From NCBI RefSeq assembly GCF_003072125.1, contig NZ_QCYH01000001.1:620001-684000 (forward strand): a stretch of DNA of 64,000 nt, read 5' to 3'. The notes under the pieces were generated by a model. The model did no database searches. It worked only from the letters and a program-made list of their open reading frames with translations, and was not told the DNA's origin. The stretch comes from Pelagivirga sediminicola. Lineage in GTDB: Bacteria; Pseudomonadota; Alphaproteobacteria; Rhodobacterales; Rhodobacteraceae. Position numbers and translations under genes: made by a program. This document shows, piece by piece, positions 58,606 to 64,000 of this stretch. Within the stretch, counting starts at the first letter, position 1. Every line of letters begins with the position of its first letter.

Positions 58606-61472
58606 TTGTCGTTCTTGAGGCCCATGAGGGCCGCGGCGAACGGATTGTCCGGATCGATCCTGTCCTTTTTGGGCGCGGGCCCGGCGCTGTGGCTTTTTGC
58701 CCCGGCCTGCTTGGCTCCGCGATCCTTGCCGCCGCGCTCGCCCTGGGGTTTGCCCTTGCCCTTGGCCCGCGGCTTGCCGCGCCCTTCAGCGGGCTTGCCA
58801 CGGCCCTGCCCCTCGCCGCCGCGTCCATCGGCCGCAGGGGACCGGCGCGCGCGACCGGCCCAGGTGAAGACATAATAGACCTCCGGCTCGGTCGAGGGGG
58901 CGATCGGATCGGCGGGCGTGCCGGGCGCAACCTCGGTTTCGCTCATTTCCGGGATTTCAGCGGGGATCTCCGCCTCAGGCTCGGGTGTCTCGGCGATCGG
59001 CGCCATGCCTTCGGCCTCGATCTGGTCAACCACATCTTCGACGGTCTCCGGCGGGGTCTCCTGACCGGGCGCCTCATCCATGATCTGATCGGTGGGCTTG
59101 ATCTTGACCCGCTCGCCGCGCTCGGCCTTGTAGCCAAGGCCCGTCATCAGATCCGCGAACTGCTCCAGCGTCATGCCGGTGATCGACAGCATGTCTGCCT
59201 TGGCCTCGAATCCGCTGCGGCTGTCCTCGGCGCGCAGCATGTCGGCCAGACGCTCCAGCATGTCGATGCGGATCGCGCGCGCACCGGCGGCGCGGTAGCC
59301 TGCCATCGTGTAATAACCCTGCGGCATCCGCGCGGCGGGCACCGTGACCAGACCGGGCGGCGGTGCCTCGGGGAAATCGTCCATGCCGTTCGCCAGCGCC
59401 CACAAAACAAGGCGCAGCCGCGTCGCGGCAGGCTTCAGCAGAAGCGGCATGAAGATGGTGAACTGTCCAAAGCGCACGCCATGTTTGCGCAGCGCGCCGC
59501 GCGCGTCCTGCTCCAGCGATTTGACCTCATCGGCGACATCGCCGCGGGGGATGATGCCCATCGTCTCGACCAGACGAAAACCGAAGCCGCGCGCAAGGCC
59601 GGTCAGCGTTTCGTCCCGGCCGATGTTGAGCAGCGGCTCGAACAGGGTCGCGATCTTGCGGTCGATGAAATGCTGCAAACGCCGCTCGACCTTCTGGGCC
59701 ACATCGGCGCCCGCCTCGTCATCGACGAAGGCCTTGACGCCGGGCTTGAGCGGATCGGAGCCCGCCACCAGCTTGCCCACCGCGTCCTTGCCCCACATGA
59801 GGCCGCCTTGTTCGGTAAAATCGATCTCGGTGTCGGGCGCGTTGTAGAAACGGTCCGCGCGCAGGTTGAAATGCGGAGCCAGGGCCGACACGCTGGCCTG
59901 TGACAGCGTCTTGGCCTCCTGCCCGCTCGCGGCCTTGTCCTGAACAAAGCGGAACCCGTCAAGACGGCCGACGAATTCGCCGTCTACCGTCACTTCACCT
60001 GTGTCGTTAACCTCTGCCACGATGGCTTCCTTCTGCTTGAGCCGGCGCAGGAGCACGGATGTGCGCCGATCCACAAATCTCTGCGTCAGCGCCCCATGCA
60101 GCGCGTCCGACAACCGGTCTTCTACAGCGCGCGTCGCCCCGCGCCAATGCGTTTCGTCATCCACCCAGCCATTTCGCTGGGCGACATATGTCCATGTGCG
60201 GATAAACGCCAGACGTTTGGACAACGTATCAATGTCGCCATCGGTTCGATCGATGCGCTTGATTTGTCGCGCCAGCCAATCGTCGGGGATGCGGCCCAGC
60301 TCGTGCAGGTCGCAAAATATCGTCTCGAGAAGGTTCGCGTGCTCGGCATGGCTGATCCCGCGAAAATCGGGGATGCGGCACACATCCCAGAGCAGTTTGA
60401 CCGCCGCGCCGCCGGTGGCGCGGGCGCGCACGTCGGGCGCCGCGGCAAGCGTGCGCAGGGCCGTCAGATCGTCGGCATCCCCGGCGCGGACCAGCAAATC
60501 ATGGGTCGGTTTTTGCTCCAATGATGCGATCAAGGCGCCCGTCGTGCCCATCTGAAGCGCGGGATTGCGCCATTCCAACTTGCGGATGGGGGCAAAGCGA
60601 TGCTCCATGATCGCCTCGGCCACGTCGGGCGACAGCTCGGGCGCCTCGCCGGTGACGCCGAACGTGCCGTGGCTCATCCCCCGCCCCGCGCGCCCGGCGA
60701 TCTGGGCCAGCTCGTTGGGCATCAACTGGCGCATGCGGCGGCCGTCGAACTTGGTCAGCGACGAGAACGCGACATGGTCGATATCGAGGTTGAGCCCCAT
60801 GCCGATGGCGTCCGTCGCCACCAGGTAATCCACGTCGCCGTTCTGATAGAGATCGACCTGCGCATTGCGGGTGCGCGGGGAAAGCGCACCCATGACGACC
60901 GCCGCGCCGCCCTTCTGCCGCCGGAGCACCTCGGCGATGGCATATACATTATCAACCGAAAACCCGACAATGGCGCTGCGCGCGGGCATCTTGCTTATCT
61001 TTTTCGGACCTGAATAGATAAGCTGAGACATTCTTTGCCGCGGAACGAACTCCACGCCCGGCACCAGCGCCGCGATCGGGCCCTTCATTGTCGCCGCGCC
61101 CAGAAACTGCGTCTCGCGCAGGCCACGCATCCGCAAAAGACGGTCGGTAAAGACATGACCGCGCTCGGGATCGGCGCAAAGCTGAATCTCATCAATGGCC
61201 ACGAAATCGGCGCCGATGCCTTCGGGCATCGCCTCGACGGTGCAGACCCAGTATTTGACGCGCGGCGGCACGATGCGCTCCTCGCCCGTGACCAGCGCCA
61301 CCACCGACGGGCCGCGCGCGCGCACGATCTTGTCATAGACCTCGCGCGCCAGCAGACGCAGCGGAAGGCCGATGATTCCGGTCCGGTAGCCCAGCATCCT
61401 CTCGATCGCAAAATGCGTCTTGCCGGTGTTGGTAGGGCCCAGAACCCCAAGGATCCGTGGCTGATCGGCCAT
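58602..61472 (-). CDS. Suv3-like DExH RNA helicase
   Basis: A 956-residue superfamily II helicase resembling mitochondrial Suv3. Walker A GPTNTGKTHF, DEIQ box (VAIDEIQLCADPERGHVF), SPRTRNAQVDLYQNG, the ATDAIGMGLNLDIDHV motif V and QIAGRAGRGM motif VI are all present, followed by the SUV3 C-terminal region. The last 150 residues are Pro/Glu then Lys/Arg/Gly-rich, probably disordered and RNA-binding. AGGAGA precedes the ATG. Bacterial members are linked to RNA decay; no direct evidence here. Confidence 0.9.
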   Translation of the reverse strand: MADQPRILGVLGPTNTGKTHFAIERMLGYRTGIIGLPLRLLAREVYDKIVRARGPSVVALVTGEERIVPPRVKYWVCTVEAMPEGIGADFVAIDEIQLCADPERGHVFTDRLLRMRGLRETQFLGAATMKGPIAALVPGVEFVPRQRMSQLIYSGPKKISKMPARSAIVGFSVDNVYAIAEVLRRQKGGAAVVMGALSPRTRNAQVDLYQNGDVDYLVATDAIGMGLNLDIDHVAFSSLTKFDGRRMRQLMPNELAQIAGRAGRGMSHGTFGVTGEAPELSPDVAEAIMEHRFAPIRKLEWRNPALQMGTTGALIASLEQKPTHDLLVRAGDADDLTALRTLAAAPDVRARATGGAAVKLLWDVCRIPDFRGISHAEHANLLETIFCDLHELGRIPDDWLARQIKRIDRTDGDIDTLSKRLAFIRTWTYVAQRNGWVDDETHWRGATRAVEDRLSDALHGALTQRFVDRRTSVLLRRLKQKEAIVAEVNDTGEVTVDGEFVGRLDGFRFVQDKAASGQEAKTLSQASVSALAPHFNLRADRFYNAPDTEIDFTEQGGLMWGKDAVGKLVAGSDPLKPGVKAFVDDEAGADVAQKVERRLQHFIDRKIATLFEPLLNIGRDETLTGLARGFGFRLVETMGIIPRGDVADEVKSLEQDARGALRKHGVRFGQFTIFMPLLLKPAATRLRLVLWALANGMDDFPEAPPPGLVTVPAARMPQGYYTMAGYRAAGARAIRIDMLERLADMLRAEDSRSGFEAKADMLSITGMTLEQFADLMTGLGYKAERGERVKIKPTDQIMDEAPGQETPPETVEDVVDQIEAEGMAPIAETPEPEAEIPAEIPEMSETEVAPGTPADPIAPSTEPEVYYVFTWAGRARRSPAADGRGGEGQGRGKPAEGRGKPRAKGKGKPQGERGGKDRGAKQAGAKSHSAGPAPKKDRIDPDNPFAAALMGLKNDK

Positions 61473-61505
61473 AAGCCAAGTCTCCTGAAATCGGTTGGTT
61501 GCGCG

Positions 61506-62066
61506 TCAGAGATCCGTTCCGCGGACCTCGGCCTTCAGACGCTCCAGCGCAAGGGTCACGTCATCAAAATGCGGATGGATAGCGGCAACCTGCGCATAGG
61601 CTTCGGCCGCCAGATCAGGCTGGCCGACTTCCTCCAGCAGCGCGCCGAGGCTGTAGATCGCGGCGAAATTGCGCGGATCCAGCGCCAGACTGCGCTCCAG
61701 ATCGTCCATCGCGGGGCCCATCAGCCCGGCGCGCGCATAGGCGACCGACCGCGCGTGCCAGCCTTCGGCAAAGTCCGGCGCATGATCGGTCAGCGCGCCC
61801 AACAGCTCCAGCGCCAGCGCCGTGTCGCCCTGCATCATGGCATCGCGGCCGCGCTTGAGCAGCAGGTTCATCGCGGGCGAGCCGGAATTGGACAGGCGCA
61901 GCATGATATCCTCGCCCAGCCGCGTCGCATCGGGCGCGGGGGCATTGCGCAGCGCCTCGAACATCTCGTCGAGCTTTGCATCCTGCGCAAACACGGGCGC
62001 AGCCCACGCCAACGCCGCCGCGCAGGCCACAAGCAATGGATTGAGATTGGATCGTTGAGCGCCCAT
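61506..62066 (-). CDS. Exported TPR-repeat protein
   Basis: A 186-residue protein with a signal peptide (LLVACAAALAWAAPVFAQ) and at least three tetratricopeptide repeats (DAMMQGDTALALELLGALTD, AGLMGPAMDDLERSLALDP, EVGQPDLAAEAYAQVAAIHP). It probably acts as a periplasmic scaffold. Located upstream of the helicase gene on the same strand with a 33-nt gap. Confidence 0.85.
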   Translation of the reverse strand: MGAQRSNLNPLLVACAAALAWAAPVFAQDAKLDEMFEALRNAPAPDATRLGEDIMLRLSNSGSPAMNLLLKRGRDAMMQGDTALALELLGALTDHAPDFAEGWHARSVAYARAGLMGPAMDDLERSLALDPRNFAAIYSLGALLEEVGQPDLAAEAYAQVAAIHPHFDDVTLALERLKAEVRGTDL

Positions 62067-62137
62067 AACAGACCAAGTCTAGCGCCCCGCGCAGGAAAGC
62101 ACAGCCCCAGCCGGGATCAAATTTGAAAGGCCCGCCC

Positions 62138-62431
62138 ATGAGCGACAAATTGAACGAGGCCGCCTCAGCCCTGACCGCGCGGTTGAAGGGCGCGGTTTTG
62201 GGCGGGACGGCGAAATTCGTGGTCCCCGGCGAGGGCGCGGTGATGGTCGACAGCACCGGCGCGCGGCCCGGCGACGATTCGGCCGATGTCGTGCTGACCG
62301 CCAGCGCCGAGACGTTCCAAGCGCTCGTCGACGGCTCCATGGACCCGTCGGCCGCCTTCATGTCCGGCAAGCTGGAGATCGACGGCGACATGGCGCTTGC
62401 GATCGAACTGGCCGGTGCGCTCGGCGGATGA
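62138..62431 (+). CDS. SCP2 sterol-binding domain protein
   Basis: A 97-residue SCP2-domain protein: FVVPGEGAVMVDSTGARPG, ADVVLTASAETFQALVDGSM and AFMSGKLEIDGDMALAIEL are the lipid-binding fold. AAAGG precedes the ATG at 62138. Its stop overlaps the start of the hydrolase gene (ATGA), so lipid binding and hydrolysis are coupled in expression. Confidence 0.9.
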   Translation: MSDKLNEAASALTARLKGAVLGGTAKFVVPGEGAVMVDSTGARPGDDSADVVLTASAETFQALVDGSMDPSAAFMSGKLEIDGDMALAIELAGALGG

Positions 62432-63360
62432 TGGACGCGCCGTTTTTCTCGGACATTGCGCGCGGCCCGCCCGGCGGGCGCGCCTACTGGCGGCAGGCCG
62501 GCGACGATCTGCGCGTCAGGATCGGGCACTGGCCGCTGAAGGGCGCGAAGGGCACGGTGATCCTGCTGCCCGGACGGACAGAATTCATCGAGAAATACGG
62601 CCATACGGCCGCCGATCTTGGCGCGCGCGCCTATGGGACGCTGACCATCGACTGGCGCGGTCAGGGCCTGTCTGATCGCATGTCGGATGACGCGATGTCG
62701 GGCCATGTGGACCGTTTTGGCGATTATCAGGACGATCTGGCGGCGTTGATGGCCGCGGCGCAGGCGCTCGATCTGCCGCGTCCCTGGCATCTTCTGGCCC
62801 ATTCCATGGGCGGATGCATCGGGCTGCGCGGCGCGATGGAGGGGCTGCCGGTGGCCAGTTGCGCCTTTACCGCGCCGATGTGGGGCATCGAGATGAAGGC
62901 GTTGCTGCGCCCCGTCGCCTGGTCGCTCAGCTGGGCGAGCCGTCATGTCGGGCTGGGCCACGTCTATGCACCCGGCACCGTGCGCGGCAACTACCTGCTG
63001 TCCGAGCCGTTCGAGACCAATGCGCTGACGCGCGACGCGGACATGCACGCGCATATGATCGCCCAGCTTCGCGCACATCCCGAACTGGCCATTGGCGGGC
63101 CCAGCCTGCGCTGGCTGTTCGAGGCGTTGCGGGAATGCCGCGCCCTTGCCCGCGCGCCGTCGCCGGAACTGCCTTGCCTGACGATCGTCGGCAGCGACGA
63201 GGATATCGTCAGCATCGCGCAGATCGAGGACCGCATCGCGCGCTGGCCGGGCGCCCGGCTGAAGGTGTTGGAGGGCGCCCGGCACGAGGTGTTGATGGAC
63301 ACCCCGCAGACGCGGCAGGATGTCACCGACATGCTGGCCGCGTTCTGGAACGGGGCCTGA
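62428..63360 (+). CDS. Alpha/beta hydrolase (lysophospholipase-like)
   Basis: A 310-residue alpha/beta hydrolase of the monoglyceride lipase/PldB type. The nucleophile elbow is LAHSMGG, an oxyanion-related LLPGRTEF occurs near the start, and the Asp and His of the triad are in GSDEDIVS and GARHEVLMD. Coupled to the SCP2 protein, suggesting a lipid ester substrate. No signal peptide. Confidence 0.88.
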   Translation: MMDAPFFSDIARGPPGGRAYWRQAGDDLRVRIGHWPLKGAKGTVILLPGRTEFIEKYGHTAADLGARAYGTLTIDWRGQGLSDRMSDDAMSGHVDRFGDYQDDLAALMAAAQALDLPRPWHLLAHSMGGCIGLRGAMEGLPVASCAFTAPMWGIEMKALLRPVAWSLSWASRHVGLGHVYAPGTVRGNYLLSEPFETNALTRDADMHAHMIAQLRAHPELAIGGPSLRWLFEALRECRALARAPSPELPCLTIVGSDEDIVSIAQIEDRIARWPGARLKVLEGARHEVLMDTPQTRQDVTDMLAAFWNGA

Positions 63361-63364
63361 GCGT

Positions 63365-64000
63365 TCAGGCGTCGCGCCGCACCTCCTGCCGCTGGGTGCC
63401 CAGACCGCTGATTGCCAGCGACATCACATCGCCCTCGCGCAGGAAGCGCGGCGGTTTCATCCCCATGCCCACGCCCGGCGGCGTGCCGGTGGCGATGACG
63501 TCGCCCGGATGCAGCGTCATCATCTGGCTGAGATAGGAGATGATGAACGCCGCGCTGAACACCATCGAGGCGGTATTGCCGCGCTGCGCGGGCTTGCCAT
63601 TCAGATCCAGCACAAGGTCCAGCGTCTGCGGATCGCCCGTCTCGTCCGGCGTGACCAGCCAGGGACCGATGGGACCGAAACTGTCGCAGCTCTTGCCCTT
63701 GGTCCACTGGCCCTTGCGCTCGGTCTGCAAATGGCGCTCGGACACGTCGTTGACGATGGTATAGCCCGCCACGTGATCCAGCGCCTCGGCCTCGGTCACG
63801 TATTTCGCGGGGCGTCCGATGACGACGCCCAGCTCGACCTCCCAATCGGATTTCTCGGACCCGCGCGGCAGATAGACCGGATCGTTCGGCCCGATGATGG
63901 ACGATGTCGCCTTCATGAAGACGATGGGTTCGGGCGGCGGGGTCAGCCCCGCCTCGGCGGCATGGTCGGAATAATTCAGCCCGATCCCGATCAGCTTGCC
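63365..64000 (-). CDS. Fumarylacetoacetate hydrolase (FAH) family protein, 3' part
   Basis: C-terminal 211 residues of an FAH-family hydrolase/isomerase; the N-terminus lies past the right edge. Metal ligands appear in DWEVELGVVIGR and GYTIVNDVSERHLQTER, with GDVIATGTPPGVGMGMKPPR near the end. Members cleave acylpyruvates or act as oxaloacetate tautomerases; the substrate is not determined. Convergent with the hydrolase, ending 4 nt from it. Confidence 0.9.
   Translation of the reverse strand, partial: GKLIGIGLNYSDHAAEAGLTPPPEPIVFMKATSSIIGPNDPVYLPRGSEKSDWEVELGVVIGRPAKYVTEAEALDHVAGYTIVNDVSERHLQTERKGQWTKGKSCDSFGPIGPWLVTPDETGDPQTLDLVLDLNGKPAQRGNTASMVFSAAFIISYLSQMMTLHPGDVIATGTPPGVGMGMKPPRFLREGDVMSLAISGLGTQRQEVRRDA

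Overview
The window looks like a chromosomal segment of a marine Roseobacter-group alphaproteobacterium (Rhodobacteraceae). The evidence is the high GC content, the family-typical gene neighbourhoods (AI-2E permease - hdaA - ppk - ppx; Suv3-like helicase - S4 protein - fdxA - carD), a PccR-type propionyl-CoA regulon, and a DMSP lyase of the DddL type known from this group. Most of the window is housekeeping DNA with densely packed genes. Three tRNA genes are present (CAU, Gly-GCC, Tyr-GUA). I see no rRNA, CRISPR array, prophage or insertion sequence.

Layout. 1-13 kb: a partial Ldh_2-type oxidoreductase, the lolD/lolC lipoprotein-release genes with a DUF2937 gene and proS, then a plus-strand row (permease, hdaA, ppk, ppx), a nuclease-family gene, a TerB-DnaJ gene and a VOC protein. 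13-26.5 kb: the methylmalonyl-CoA pathway genes (B12-dependent mutase, pccA, pccB) interleaved with small lipoprotein and DUF genes. They end in a Bcr/CflA-type efflux pump and the regulator pccR, with TTTGCAAA operator-like motifs before pccB/pump and before pccR. 26.5-35 kb: a more accessory stretch with choline-sulfatase, an orphan Tat-exported ABC substrate-binding protein, a DMSP lyase, a DMT permease, an ECF sigma/anti-sigma/periplasmic sensor/EF-hand group and an FMN-dependent 2-hydroxyacid dehydrogenase. 35-39 kb: pyruvate carboxylase.

39-45.4 kb: tRNA-Gly, then a NaeI-like type II restriction-modification pair placed directly before the histidine operon hisB-hisH-hisA-[cassette]-hisF-hisE. 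The bracketed cassette is two overlapping genes of about 40% GC, lying between hisA and hisF and sharing a TGATG overlap with hisF: a two-helix membrane protein and a 92-residue protein resembling the Cas2-like/SinR family. It is the most likely undescribed system here. 45.4-64 kb: CoA-binding protein, a possible minus-strand sRNA, rlmB, tRNA-Tyr, a glycosyltransferase-like gene, O-acetylhomoserine sulfhydrylase, a 937-residue membrane-spanning protein with a PilP/GspC-like C-terminus, a Kef-type antiporter, divergent cobT/cobS (lower ligand of B12), carD, fdxA, an S4 protein, a Suv3-like helicase, a TPR protein, an SCP2 protein with a lipase-like hydrolase, and a partial FAH-family gene.

Functional links. 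Propionyl-CoA carboxylase and the mutase assimilate propionate, and in roseobacters also the C3 units from DMSP; cobT/cobS supply the mutase cofactor; pyruvate carboxylase supplies anaplerosis. The DMSP lyase, choline-sulfatase and solute-binding protein fit use of algal osmolytes. All functions are inferred by reading protein sequences; no database search was run.
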